Origin: Pohlia nutans
Taxonomy: Eukaryota; Streptophyta; Bryopsida; Bryales; Mniaceae
Assembly: GCA_022496805.1 (NCBI GenBank)
Contig: CM040087.1
Location: forward strand, 6,646,001-6,710,000
Direction of reading: 5' to 3'
Length of the DNA: 64,000 bases
The notes beneath the pieces were generated by a model that did no database searches, was not told where the DNA came from, and saw only the letters and a program-made list of their open reading frames with translations. Shown piece by piece: positions 34,767-47,295 of the stretch; the stretch's first letter is position 1, and each line of letters opens with the position of its first letter. The translations under genes and the position numbers were made by a program.

Positions 34767-35851
34767 GTGATTAGCATTAGTTTTTGCAGGCTTGTTTATC
34801 GAGTGAGTTTGATGATTTTTACTATTTGAATATAGTATTATATATGTTTTAAATTTTTTCTTAATATACTTATGTCGATATTGTATATATTTATTTGAGT
34901 ATGGTTGAATAGATTTATTGTGAAAAAAAAATCGTTCATAAATAACATAAAAACAATGTGCAAAATAGACTTTTTTTAAAGGCTATGCATCCCTTGTAAA
35001 TAAATCTCAATTTACAAATCGTTACTTACACTATCACAATATTTGAATTGAACCGACAAGCAAAAACTGCACTTGGCCATGGGCGGTTTTCCTCAATACT
35101 GTGTTGATCATCTATATGTATATTACAAGATTAAAATTTGTAATATTATAAGATTAATTTTTTTAAGTGTTTTTAATTTTTCAATTTATCCATAATTTAA
35201 TTCAATTTATAGTGACAAAATTCAATAAAAGAAATTCAAAAGTTACGAATCAACTTTGGTGCATCCTTTCTTGTCAAGAACTTTTTGTCAATTCTAAGGA
35301 GCGGCCCATAGCCCATCGTCTAGAAAACGTCAATGTTACATAGAAAATAGAACAAACAAACTACCTTGTTTAATGTATAGATTTAAAGGAGCTTGACAGT
35401 GTTTACTTAAAAATTGGTAAATTAGTGTAAAAGAGATATAGAGGCCTATTTTCTTTTGCACATATTAAAACAAATTAAAAATAATATTCCTGTATCTTAA
35501 ATCCCCTTTTTATTATTTTTTCATCTTTATTGTTTACTTTAGTGCAAGATGTTTTAAAATCAATTTAAACATCTATTAAAATACTTATCATAAAGTTATA
35601 ATTGATTTAGAATTTGAAATTATATTGATATATGACAATAAAAATTATTATAGATTTTTTTTTGTTTTACTGTGACTTTTTAAAATCCTAATATATCATA
35701 TGCTTGATAATAAATTTTATCTTCAATAATTAACAATATGCATATAATTTCTTATTACTTCTATATCTTTAAGTAAATGACAAAAAAAATTACAGATTTT
35801 AAAATTATAGTTTTTTTTCATTAAATCATTTTTACATTTTTAGATAATGAG

Positions 35852-35937
<86 letters not shown>

Positions 35938-36907
35938 TAGAGTGCTGTAAGAAAGCCATCTTTCTCTCTAGTCTACGAAAATCGTCGAGGCTAAACATAG
36001 CGTTTACACACATGCAGAAAAATTCATAAAGCATCCTCGATGACGCTTATTCTTTGTCTTATTTTCATATTCTTACACACACATAAATAAAATATATTTA
36101 GACACATATATAGACACACACGTGTATATTATTCAAGGTTTCTATTATTGTTTGGCAAAAGTTTCCATAATCAACTCAAAAGAATCATAGATTAGTTGAT
36201 CACACTTTGAATATCTCACTAGCCACAACCGGGTAGCACAAGTGTAAAACATACTCGTCCCCACAGATGAGTTGTGCACGCACGGTACCCGGATATTGAA
36301 TCCATGCGGGTATCATTCAGACAGGTATCTATTTACTTCTTGTTTCAACGTGCATTATTCACCTTAATTGTTAATTTTGCAATGCTAGGATTGAAGAATT
36401 GATGCTAGGATTCAAGAACTCATGTAAAGTTCAGGAACATGTTAATTTTCCATTGTCTTGCTCATATCAAACCAGAGACATAATAAACCCGTGCAAAAAC
36501 CAAATGTCCTTGTCTACATGATGCGTTTTTTTATAATTTAGATATTGGATTTACATGCGACATCCTACAGTGAGTTGAGCTACCTACCAAGTCACGGAGC
36601 AACAAGGTTGGTAGAACAAAGAGACTGGAGTTTGTTGCATGCAACCCGATACGGCCCACAATACTGCTAGAATTTGCAAATTATTGCAAATAGTCTATTT
36701 AGCTTGAGGATGAATCTCAAATATATAAATAACACAATGGACACCATCCTGTTCAAGTCACAATTCATGGGATACACTAAGCCCATATCATCAATAGCAT
36801 ACCAAATAACGAATAGTTTCACGAGTTTTATGCGAGAGAAATATGCATCGATTGGTTGGTGTACCAAGACAGCTACTGCCAATTAATCTGCCTTCTGTGC
36901 AAATTAA
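34767..36907. other. AT-rich spacer 3' of the F-box gene, no gene recognised
   Basis: Mostly AT-rich DNA with a long (TA)n tract. The region 36050-36900 is more complex but shows no supported gene. The F-box gene ends at 36908 on the minus strand, so part of 36600-36907 may be its 3' UTR. Confidence 0.5.
35853..35931. repeat. (TA)n microsatellite, about 39 units
   Basis: Uninterrupted TATATA of about 79 bases. The length is likely polymorphic. Confidence 0.95.
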
Positions 36908-39900
36908 CTAGAGGTTAGAGCGGCCAAACCAAGACTCCAGGAACTTGGGCGTCAATGCAAACCGGAGGTCGGTGATGACCACAGTGTTGTCCAGCTCTTG
37001 GGTGGCACCCCATCCTCCATCGGCAAACGGAGTGCACAAGTTCATGGACACGCTCACTCCTTGCTTATCATCCTGCACACCTGTATGTACCCTCTCGCCA
37101 TCCAATCCAGGTGGACCATACTGCAACCAGGCAACACTACAGGTTATCAAAACCTTGATATAAATAACCCTTTTTCTGAAAGCAACCAATATTATCTCAC
37201 TTACCTATTTGATTCTCCTGTTTGTGCGTGTCATAAAGTATTCTAGAATTGGAGTGCTAACCCCTAAAGGACGAACGATTAAGATGACGAATTCAATCAA
37301 TCATGTTGTGAAAAATATAATTCAGATGGGACCAAACTTGATTAGTAAAGAACATTGCATATGTTGTTAAAAAAACAAAGAGTATTCCACATAGGATTAC
37401 TCAAAACTACTAAGAAAAACATGGGTTTCTTGGTCCTTTAGGGGATGACAAGATTATTGCCACCACCTATCACAACCCTTTCTTCTTTCATGTTCTTAAC
37501 CCTTTAACGTCCCATTCTTTTGTAGAACAGTCAAACTGCACTTTTATATACAGTTCAGCCTTTAAGATTTGTTAAAATATATTTTGTAATATTTTTCATG
37601 CATGAAGTTGTATGTTTCCTATTAGTCCTAAAATTTTCCAATTTTTCTGATACAAAATTAACTTTTTACTAATTTTTAGGTCAAGAAATTCATATTAATT
37701 ACAAAAAAATCTTCAAAAAATATAATTTTTTCAGAACATGTGCAAACGACAATGGAGAATCACATGATATATTTTCTGTAGAATTTTTTAATTTTCATTT
37801 TAAAATTCAAAAGGTGAACATCTTATGTAGTGTAATTCAAACCTTGAGCTACATAGCTTGCAACAATAATAAAATATTCAATACTTGAAATTTATAAGAT
37901 CCGAAAAGTGAAACGAAAACTAGACTCAATAAACTTCATTTTCTCAATTGAAAGCAATAGCAAAAACTTCATCTTCAAGGTCAAAATTGGCTTTGACCAA
38001 CAAACATCCACTATTTGGATGCACGGTCCTTGAAGGGTTAAAGTGTAGGAAGACATAATTCTAACCCTGGTTAAGACATGATTGTGGTTTGATAATCCCT
38101 CATGTAAGAAATGAGGTGCTCCATCGCTACTTCAAAAGAGTGCAGAGATTAGGGGAGAAGTCAGAGTACTTACCTCAACAGTGGCTAACTCAGCTGGGTA
38201 AGTTCTAACAGCACGAGTACAGTGCCATGCGATTTCCATGCCCGGGTCCCAGAGTGTGAAGTCCAACATGAAGACACCCCGGAGCTCACCCGAAAACACT
38301 TCCGTCCGCCACGGTGAAGTCAGGATCCCCGGAAACACTTCATGCTGCATATTCCCATTGAAAATTAAATCAGATACTACAGTACAGAATACTAAAACCG
38401 TACGGGACCTGATTCTGTCTCGTATTGGCTGACCCCTGTTACCAACAACAGCTCATCTATTCATGCACTTTGGTTGGCCGCCAATTAGCTAGCGGACTTG
38501 GCCACTCATCTTTGAACGGATATGAGGCTGTCTACTTTTAATTTTTGTGCTCTACAACCTCTGACTTTGAAATTGAATAAGAAATTATACATAGTAATAA
38601 AAAAATTGATCTCAACAGATTGGGCTCTTGCACCCAAGGTGCTCTCTACACAGCTCTATACCAATCTCCCAAAAATCACACTCCCATGTATGTTAAAATG
38701 CTTAAAGTGACACAAATAGTATCCTCTACCTTATGGGACTAAAGTTGACACCATAGTTGCCAAGGTAATGATTCCTTGGAAACTTGACTTCCTTGAAAGG
38801 ACAATGCTATACATCTGTGTAATCATTTACAAAAATTAACAAATATATGATATACTTCCTGCTGGAATTATCATTTCTAAGTCGTGATAAAGTGCTATTT
38901 TGCAGCTTCCTGACTTATCATGAACAGCTGACGTCATGCTAGTTAACACGAAATAACATAAGTGATTTGAGAAGGACACGTACAGATGAGATTAGTAAGA
39001 ACACAGCTGTTTGACCTGGTGTTGATTCTCGTGGGCTCCAGAACACCTGCAACAGCGTTCAAGACAGCTTTTCAATGACCAATCAAACAGTTTTGTTGCA
39101 GAAAACAATCAATCTTCACGAATTATACTTCATACAGGAAAGCATTCATCACCACGTCCTATTAGCTACTCTCTTGACCTATATAATTGTACCTGGTGAA
39201 ACTCTTGCCCCCATAGAAGTTTGCCAAAAGTATGAAGCTGGATACTTGCATGCCAGTTATATAAACCTGTCATAACAACACCATCTTTCACAGTTTCAGA
39301 TCCAAACCTCCGGAACTATGCATTACTTGAACGTCTAAGTGCTGCTTGTAAAAAGTGCAATCCCTTAGAGCCTGAACTAAAAATAGAAATTCAACTTTGA
39401 CCGATAGAGTTAGCAATGGTAAATTTCTGAACATATGCCTGCAATCGAATAATGTAGGCCATACTGTCTTGTCTTGTTTCTAATAGTACAGAGAAGCTTC
39501 CTAACTGACTCATTTCAAGTCTTATAGATATAAAAGTGGCCACTTTTGACCACTTAGGCACTTGAAGTTTAATATATGAGACAAAACAGACAGAAGCTGT
39601 GGGTGTATCATACCATAAGAAGGATTCATGTGGTCATGATAAATACGACGTGAAGATTGGGGTGTAGCACCCTCTCCAAGCTCCATCAGTATCCATAAGA
39701 GGTCGCTCAAATGCAAGCTAGCCATAAGAAGTATGACTTGTTCCTCCCCATGCTCTTCCATGCTAAACCCATCAATGCCATGCATGCCTTCAAACAATGT
39801 ACCAACAATCCATGACATGCTCTGCTTTGGAGTCTGCTGCAATAGCCGCAGAGGTCCGGGATTCTGCCCTTCCCTTGACACCATCTCCCACTGCTCGTCC

Positions 39901-42900
39901 ATTTGTACACCAAAACTTGCCACTGTACATGTTCGTAGGAGCCGGTCGCTGGTCGCTGTGACCTGCCAAACCATGCTTAGTCCCTCCCCTGGGAGTAGAG
40001 ACAATTGACTACAACATTTTCCAGTTCTGAGACACTGCAGTAACAAGCAAGAGCTTTCAAGAATGATATAGACCTACGTTTTGAATCCAACAATCCTACT
40101 AAACGCAGTCAGCTGTAATCCTGTCACTGTTCAGTGCAAGAACAGACAAGACATATTTACCAGAACTGAAGTGCCTAAATGGCCAAGAATGGCTGCCTCT
40201 GTATCTAAAGGAGTTGAAACAAGCGGCTAGTCGCGTAGTCTCTGCCTTAGTATTTATCCCAGATTTACTCTTACGGCTTGTTTATACCGTCCAGCCGTGT
40301 GACTCCTGAAAACGAAGTGTTTTCGTGGTCTCTCCCCTTGTGGGGCAGAGACAACAAATCACTTAAGACACTTAACAAAATGTACCAATAGAAAAAGAAA
40401 TCATGTCTTTCATTTTTGAAGAATAGAAAGTCAATAACAGTTTTGAAAGTTACTGTGATTGACTATTCGCTTCCAAAGTGTACCTTCTATTTTTAGTTTG
40501 GGGAAGTAGAATAACAGTGCTTACTTTGAAGGATTTCAGGGATCTAAGGCTGAGGCCGCTCTTTGTGGTTTTTGTAGGATACCGCAAGAGACAAGATCCG
40601 GGAAAGTAAACCACAGAAGCCCTACCTGCACACCACCCCAGAGCAAAAAGAAATTTAAAAAAGGTCTCCATCAGAGCTGTGACACTCATCTTCAATGGTA
40701 ACCACACGTAAACCCTAAAGGATCAAGAAACCTCATGTTTTGAGTACGTCATATGGGGACTTTCTTTGTTCAATTTTATTTCATATTTTTACCAACACAT
40801 GCAATGTTCTTCACTGATTCCAGTGATATAAAATTTGGCTCTGTCTGAATTGTGTTTTTTCACAATATGACCAATCGATCAGATTGGTCATTTCAAAACC
40901 ATGAATCCTTGGTCCTTTAGTGAACTTCTAAACCACACTTCAACTCAGGGCAATACAATAAGAACCGCTTTTACATACCTCTCAGTCGAATGGGTGTATC
41001 CCGATTAATTTGAACATGGAATGTAAGTCCCAACTGTTCCACAATCTTTCGCATGGTATCCCCAGGCATACAATCTCTGACTGCACACACAAGATTATTC
41101 TATAAAACTTACAGCGGATGTACTAACACACACCCGCGATCACACATATGACAGACATTCAAATGGTAAATCGGTCGCTAGTTATATTCGTCTCTATATT
41201 GACCTCCCCGTGAGAGTTAAGAAGATCTAAGTCACACTAAAAATTGCATGGTAAATTATTACCTAAAAGTAATGCAAGGTTTACTTTTAATAATTTATTT
41301 CACAATAGACTCAAAAGATTCGACAAGATTTCACAGTAACATTAAAATGCACACGAGTGAAGTTTCATCGTTAATACTTTTAGTTTGAGGTTCATAACTA
41401 GTTCCATCGCTACGTATAAATCCCCACGTTCAGATAATTGCAAAACGTCCAGATCAAGTGACCAAAGCATCTGTGACGTGAATGTAACTGACCTTGTTTC
41501 CCACGCCTGTCAAGCATTCTACGAATATGAAGCCATCCTGCATTCACGCCATGGGTAATTACTTCGGACTGAATCTTCCGCTTCTGTATGCACAGTGATA
41601 TTTATCAGCTCGATATCTGAATGACAAAACCCTGCGGATTTACATCTATCAGCGTGGTGTCTTCATTCAAATTAGACTATTTCAGGAAGTTTTAGAATCG
41701 TGATGAGGCTCTTCTTCCTCATAATTCACGGGGAGGCCTCTGTAAGATCATAGGAGACCTCCCCATGAATCACAGCAAAAGATTCTCTTTATGATGTTGT
41801 CTAGAAGTTCCTGAGACAGTCCTAATTCTACTGAAAATCTTGTTTCTCACTGAATGCTGAAATATATACACTGCTCAAAACCAAGGTATTGGAATCCAAG
41901 CAAGCAATCAACTAACCCCTTCCGAGTACTTGGATATAAAAATCTCTCTCCAAGTGCCAAATCCTGGTGGCAATCTGAATGTCTGAGGTGATGCTCCGTT
42001 CTCTTCCTCCTGATGCCACCATCGTACGTATAAAGCTTTCCAGACCTATATTCAGCAAATCTGGTGAAATCAGTTCTCACAATAAATCTCCACAAGAAAA
42101 TCTAACCACATGGAACAACATTCAAAGAAAAACACAAAGGCCTCTATACATGTGTGTTGATCCTGGACAAAGAATCCCAGATATCTTTCCAACCCTGGTG
42201 AATGCTTTCAAACCTAAAGTTTCACTTTGAAAAATGCAAACATCTGAAGGGTTTAAACCCTACAAGACCATGAAGAAGATTGCATGTGTTGCTCAAAAAA
42301 CATATATATGATTGAGCAAAAAAATAAGTTCCTCATATGAACTGCTCAGAAAAACATGAACTTACCACGTCAGAAAGCACGGCTTCTCTCCAATGCCGGC
42401 AGACGGAAGCACAAGTGACAAAATGGTACACAGACTGCAGCTTTTGAAGGCAAAGGCAAAGAGAGTCCATAGGCAGACTAGCAGCAATGGCTTCCCCTTC
42501 TTTCCCACTTTGCTTCAAATCAGGACTCTGAGTGGAAACCTTCCGAAATCTGCTAGCCCCTTCCTTCTTCATGCTTTGTTTACCAAGTGAGCTCACTGTG
42601 GATTGGTTGGATACCGAGACGCGCGGACTGATATTCATGTTTGAAGGCTTTCTCACAACTGGCTGGTCTAAACTGGCTCTTCTGTTGCTTGTTGTTGGCA
42701 CCTTTGCCGACGCTTGCTGATCCAGACTGGCCCTTCTGAGGTTAGGCACCTTTGGTGCAGGACCAGACCTCCTGCTTGAAACCAATCACAAATTTCTATC
42801 AAGCTCTTGTGCCTACAAAATGAGCTAGAACCAAGCGCCTACACGAAAGCACGCCCTCATAAATCTAGATAATAAATAGATACTCATTGCACAAAGACCT

Positions 42901-43741
42901 TTGGTGGAGAATCAGACCTCCTCCAAACCAATAATAGATTCCTATCAAGGTGTTCTGCTCACAAAATAGGCTCTAGCTCATCGCCAAACGCGTGTCCTCA
43001 TAAATCAAGATTGCATAACGTACAAATCTAGGACATTGGAATTAGCAAATCTAACTTTGAATTATCATAACAACTTTTGCCTAAACTTCAGGCTCAATTT
43101 GACAAAAAAATCAAACCTCACTAGGTGAAAATAGCTCATTCTACCGTAAAACAATTGATTGCATCGCAACATGATTCATTACTCTTCCAATGTTGCACAT
43201 TATGCAACGCAATTGACCTCAAAAAAAAAAAAAAATTAACAAAATGTTAGTTTAGGTTGTCTACTTTGAACCTTTGCATACAGCATCCATATTGGAATCC
43301 CTTTGCAATTGCTCAATAAGTAATTTTAACAATCGAAACTATACTTTTAGGTTAAGTGATTGAATCTCAACACGTTCATTTACTCGATTGGAATCCCTTT
43401 GCAATTGCTATCAAGAATCGATGTCTCATTTTAACAATAGAAACTATAATTTTAGGTTAATTAATTGCATCTTAACACGTTCAGTTGACCTCAAAAGAAA
43501 AGTAAACAGACGACTTCTCGCCCTAAATGATCACAACAATTCAGACTCCAGAAACAAGAACTCAGTGTCGAATTGATTACCTGGACGTAGAAGGAGCGTG
43601 GGGAAGAGTGTCGTCTAAGGTGCGCATATTGAGAGATGGATCATTGTTGTCACCTCCATTGCTAGTGCTATTGTTATTGCTGTTACTGCTGCTGCTGCTG
43701 CTGCTGCTGCGTGGCGAAGATTGCGCTTGGAGCTTCTTCAT
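36908..43741 (-). CDS. F-box protein with long conserved-looking C-terminal region, function unknown
   Basis: Minus-strand exons: 43741-43581, 42771-42366, 42045-41917, 41583-41493, 41080-40979, 40625-40525, 40034-39614, 39266-39193, 39046-38984, 38344-38174, 37120-36908, giving 643 aa with all phases consistent. Residues 1-145 are low complexity (a Ser run coded by CAG/AGC repeats, then RRASLDQ twice). An F-box follows (about 147-200: LPMDSLCLCLQKLQSVYHF, CRHWREAV, VWKALY), so it probably joins an SCF ubiquitin ligase through Skp1. The remaining 440 or so residues have no repeats such as Kelch or LRR that I recognise. They are Trp-rich and fold-like (WREIFISKYSEG, GLYNWHASIQLHTFGKL, MLDFTLWDPGMEIAWH, DLRFALTPKFLESWFGRSNL). 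The target is unknown. The start is the first ATG before the Ser run. Introns carry several TTAA elements. Confidence 0.88.
37257..37448. mobile_element. TTAA element, subfamily A, in the last F-box gene intron
   Basis: The left end is CTAACCCCTAAAGGACG. The right end, CTTGGTCCTTTAGGGGAT, has lost the TTAA. The body is typical (GAACATTGCATATGTTG, CACATAGGATTACTCAAAAC). Confidence 0.82.
37496..38041. mobile_element. TTAA-flanked element (546 bp) in the last F-box gene intron
   Basis: The left end is TTAACCCTTTAACGTCC and the right end is ACGGTCCTTGAAGGGTTAA. The interior is AT-rich and non-coding. It lies 48 bp from the previous element. Confidence 0.75.
40708..40921. mobile_element. TTAA element, subfamily A, in F-box gene intron 5
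   Basis: The left end is GTAAACCCTAAAGGATC and the right end is CCTTGGTCCTTTAGTGAA, both degraded. The body has ACACATGCAATGTTCTTCAC and GTGATATAAAATTTGG. Confidence 0.8.
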
Positions 43742-44880
43742 GTTCTCCTTCTTAAGTTACACTCATGTTCTCCTTGCTAAGTTATCGGTGCAAATTCATG
43801 GCGGAAACTACAGAGGAATCCACAGGCGGCGGGATGATCTATTCACGAAAATTGTTGGCGAAATTGGAGATCGGAAAACTGCTTGGGGATCCAGAGATTT
43901 GCTAAAGAGTGAGGATTTGTCGCAGGAGATTCAATTTGTGAGAGGGAAAATGGATCGGGCAAGATCGGCAGTGAAGGACAGCATTCATGTGGAACGCAGG
44001 AGGGAAGGAAGGGGAGTTCTGCGGAGTTCGTACGTCGACGAAAACTTCTTCTCGTCCGCTTTTTGGACGGACAGACAGACGAAAGATCGGGTGGAAGGAA
44101 GGGGAGTTCTGCGGAGTTCGTACGTCGACGAAAACTGCTTCTCGTCCGATTTTTGGACGGACGGACGAAAGATCGGACTAGTACACGGGATTCGGTTGTA
44201 CGCTAGGGACCTATTCCCATGGATCGAGACAAAAAATATTGTCTTGCTACCAAAGAGATCATTTTATTTTTTGAATTAGATGAAAAAGTAAAATGTTGAC
44301 TACCGGTACTAGTTATTTATTATATGGGAATCTTGTATGAAAAATGGATGATGAAGCCATATTTGCATGAAATTAGCATGAAATTAGTATTAAAATTGAA
44401 TGAAAATGATTCTTATGTCACATGCGCATATACCGACATTTATTTTAAAGTTATAGATGTTAACAAGCAATCTCTGAGTCAACTAGAGAGAGCTTGATGG
44501 GTGGTTGTTGAAATATTGAATTTGGATGTACTTGAACAAATTTGTTACTTAGCATGGCCAATATTTGGTATTAGTGGAACTCGCATTACCTCGCGACCTT
44601 GAGGGCACATGGCCGTTGTCATTACGAACAAACACTTTATTCACGCCGGCCCTGAAATAGGGTTGGAGTTTCTATCTATCTATTTGAAACTCGCATCAAT
44701 TTACAAAACCCTAATTTGATCAGTTGTTTATGAGATATTTTTTGTGAGAGTTTGTCAAGTTGAGCCCATTTTACTTGGAAGTTATTGCAGTGGTCATGCC
44801 TTTACGCATAATTTCATGTTCTCCTAAACATCTCTATGATTTCATGTATATACCATCATGTATTTGTTCATATAATTTGT
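43742..44880. other. Upstream region of the F-box gene
   Basis: Probably the 5' leader and promoter of the minus-strand F-box gene. It holds a two-copy tandem repeat at about 44003-44175. Beyond 44300 the DNA is AT-rich and no gene was recognised. Confidence 0.5.
44003..44175. repeat. Two-copy tandem repeat, period about 90 bp, upstream of the F-box gene
   Basis: GGAAGGAAGGGGAGTTCTGC followed by GGAGTTCGTACGTCGACG, CTTCTCGTCCG and TTTTTGGACGGACAG-like occurs at about 44007 and 44096. The copies are nearly identical and GC-rich compared with the surroundings. Confidence 0.92.
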
Positions 44881-45775
44881 TTAAGCCCTAAAGGACCAGG
44901 TGGACACATTGTGTCTAAAAATAATTTCATTACTTTAATAACTTGTTCAGATTTCGTAATTTTGACTCTATGTTAAAAAGAGAATTGAAAATGTTCGTTA
45001 CAAGAACACAAAAATCCTTCAAGATTTGCAATTACGTTAATTGATTCACCAGGAAAAAACTAAAACCTTAACGTAGGTGAACTTGGGACATGGTAGTTAG
45101 GGTGGTTGATGACTTGGAGGGCGTTTTTACACTTGGACATCACATTCGTAAAAAAAAAGAGTATACAATATGTAAAATATTTGCCATTATTGCATCTTTG
45201 ACACTATATAATAATTACAAAAAATGTTTAAATATATTTAAAATGGAATCTTTTCTACATATTTTATAATAATTTGGAATATTCCAAATATATATTTGAA
45301 TTCTTTAAAACATTTTTGCAATGTAAAAATTTATAACGATTACAAACACCGGCTCAACGAGTCACCAACAAGTCACTTCATCCAAACATAAATCTCTGAC
45401 AATCAATCATTGTTGTTGTATTTAGTTTTAGAACACTGTTTTTTGTGAGCACCTAGATATAGTACATCTTTTTATGCTCTTAAATTTTCAAATGCTAATC
45501 ATGATTTTTGAATTTATGAGAAAGTTTGCAATGAATGATCTATTGGTTTTGTTCAAAAATTTCAGAAATCAACTTATGATCAAACCTTATAATCACGTAA
45601 TATATACGGTAGATTGTTCTGAAAATTGATGTACAGTCTCGTGACTAAGTCCTTCTTGAGCTTCAACGGTGAAGTTTTCTATATAGATACCAATCAATAG
45701 ATACAATTGCCTTTTTGAAAGCATTACAAAAAAGTGATAAAATTTTAAAAATGGGCATGGTCCTTTAGGGGTTAA
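44881..45775. mobile_element. TTAA-flanked element (895 bp)
   Basis: The left end is TTAAGCCCTAAAGGACC and the right end is GGTCCTTTAGGGGTTAA. The AT-rich interior is without coding capacity. Confidence 0.78.
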
Positions 45776-46428
45776 TGAATTGAAATACTACAATGTACTC
45801 AAATATGTTGTATATTCAAATATAATGCGGTATATTTAAATATGTTGGTGTACTACATTGTGTGAATATCTAAACTTATTTATACAAAATTAATGTATTT
45901 TTTCATAAAAATAAAAATAAAAATAGCAAATTTATTTGTAGAGATTTTACAACTTGAGCACTATCAATACTTTAACTTGTATTAAAGAATAATTTGTAAT
46001 TAAGTAATATAGCCTGATTTAATAATAATAACGTTGACCTAGAAGACCATCTTGAATGAAGAGTCTATTGGGGGCACTTTGTCTATCTATGCCTCAAGGC
46101 ATGGGTTACCGCATAATGTAAATAATTTTAAGTACCAACAATATATAGATTAAATAGTGGAGTTAGAAGAGGGTTAAAATCTATAATTCTCTTTCTCTTT
46201 GTAAGTTCTCAATCAATAAATGAAGTACAAATATAAAATGTTGTAGATTGAAACTTGAATTTTTCATTACAAGTCCTATATTTTTCTCACTACATATATA
46301 GCTCGTTGCTTACATAATCCATAACATTTTAAAATTTCCTTGATAAAGATCATTTCTATAAGTGCTACGATATAGTTTCTACATGATTACATGTCAACTT
46401 ACATTGAGTTTTATTTCTTCTTCTTAAT
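45776..46428. other. AT-rich spacer, no gene recognised
   Basis: AT-rich with ATATTTAAATATG-type motifs. No supported open frame. Confidence 0.5.
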
Positions 46429-47030
46429 TTAAGTCCTAAAGTACCAAGATGCCCAAATTAGGTCTCATGCTTGTTTCAACAATTTTGAGTAAGTCTCATC
46501 TGGTTCTTTTTTTATTCAAATTTATTTGTTTTTTGACCAATACATACAATATTCTTCACTGATTCTCGTGACATATAGTTGAGTTATCCGTAAAGTCACC
46601 TTGGATTTGAAGAATTAACAGAGAATTTCACTTTATTATACTCTTATTTCTTCACTTCAAATAGTTAGAAGGTGTGGGAAATCTTGGTGGTTTAACATTA
46701 TTAAGTGTGTAAAAGGTGTGTAAGAGCTTGGTGGTCTTCAAAAGTTTTTTAGCACCAAGAAAGAAGCTAAAAAACTTTTGAAGACCACCAAGCTCTTACA
46801 CACCTCTTACACACTTAATAATGATAAACCACCAAGATTTCCCACACCTTCTAACTATTTGAAGTGAAGAAATAAGAGTATAATAAAGTGAAATTCTTTG
46901 TTGATTCTTCAAATCCAAGGTGACTTTACGGATAACTCCAGTATGGTCCCATGCAAATTGTATTTTCCACCATATGAATGATTGAATTTGTCATTTTAAA
47001 ACCAAGAATCCTTGGTCCTTTCGGAGTTAA
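46429..47030. mobile_element. TTAA element, subfamily A, interrupted by a fold-back element
   Basis: The left end is TTAAGTCCTAAAGTACC and the right end is CTTGGTCCTTTCGGAGTTAA. The subfamily A body is split after CTGATTCTCGTGACATAT and resumes at TATGGTCCCATGCAAATT. The 360-bp fold-back element between these points accounts for the extra length. Confidence 0.85.
46581..46939. mobile_element. Fold-back miniature element (copy 2), nested
   Basis: The outer ends are GAGTTATCCGTAAAGTCACC and GGTGACTTTACGGATAACTC. The arms contain GTAAGAGCTTGGTGGTCTTC and its complement around a centre with AAAGTTTTTTAGCACC. It is inserted in a subfamily A TTAA element, probably with a TA or TAT duplication, so it moved after that element. 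Confidence 0.93.
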
Positions 47031-47092
47031 ATACATTGATGAGTTAAATGCATTGATTGGGAACAACGTTCTAGGGATGAGAACTTACAAAC

Positions 47093-47207
47093 TAGGGTTT
47101 AGGGTTTAACGCTCTTCCCTTCCACGTTTTGCATTCTGTTTCGAGGTCGCATTGCTGTGAATTGCAAGCGTTTCTCGTGTTACGATTTGAGCCATGGTTT
47201 AGGGTTT
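47093..47207 (+). promoter_or_regulatory. Telo-box motifs upstream of the uL15m gene
   Basis: TAGGGTTTAGGGTTT at 47093-47107 and TTTAGGGTTT at 47198-47207 contain the AAACCCTAA telo-box in reverse, a known plant promoter element of ribosomal-protein and other translation genes. Their position 90-200 bp before the start codon fits. The transcription start is not known. Confidence 0.6.
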
Positions 47208-47213
47208 CTGCAA

Positions 47214-47267
47214 ATGTATGCCGGCATGAGCTCTGCACCTCGAGGTTTCCGCTTTCTTTTTACTTAA
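47214..47267 (+). other. Short upstream open reading frame (17 codons) of the uL15m gene
   Basis: ATG at 47214 opens MYAGMSSAPRGFRFLFT and stops with TAA at 47265-47267, 29 bp before the main ATG. A minimal ATG-GTT-TAG lies at 47194. These matter only if the transcript starts upstream of them. Confidence 0.4.
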
Positions 47268-47295
47268 GAAATTTTTCTCGATTTGAATTGACGCC

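Noticed and set aside
35847..36029. Open frame of alternating Ile and Tyr
   Set aside because: Pure product of the (TA)n microsatellite.
39522..39613. Extension of F-box exon 7 past 39614
   Set aside because: The frame stays open, but the donor TATG-GTATGA at 39613 joins in phase to the 74-nt exon at 39266-39193 and then to the conserved-looking downstream exons. Read-through would end the protein.
43527..44279. 250-codon open frame on the plus strand with a long Leu run
   Set aside because: It is antisense to F-box exon 1 and its leader. The Leu run is the complement of the CAG/AGC repeat coding Ser, and the rest covers a 90-bp tandem repeat. No splice or domain support.
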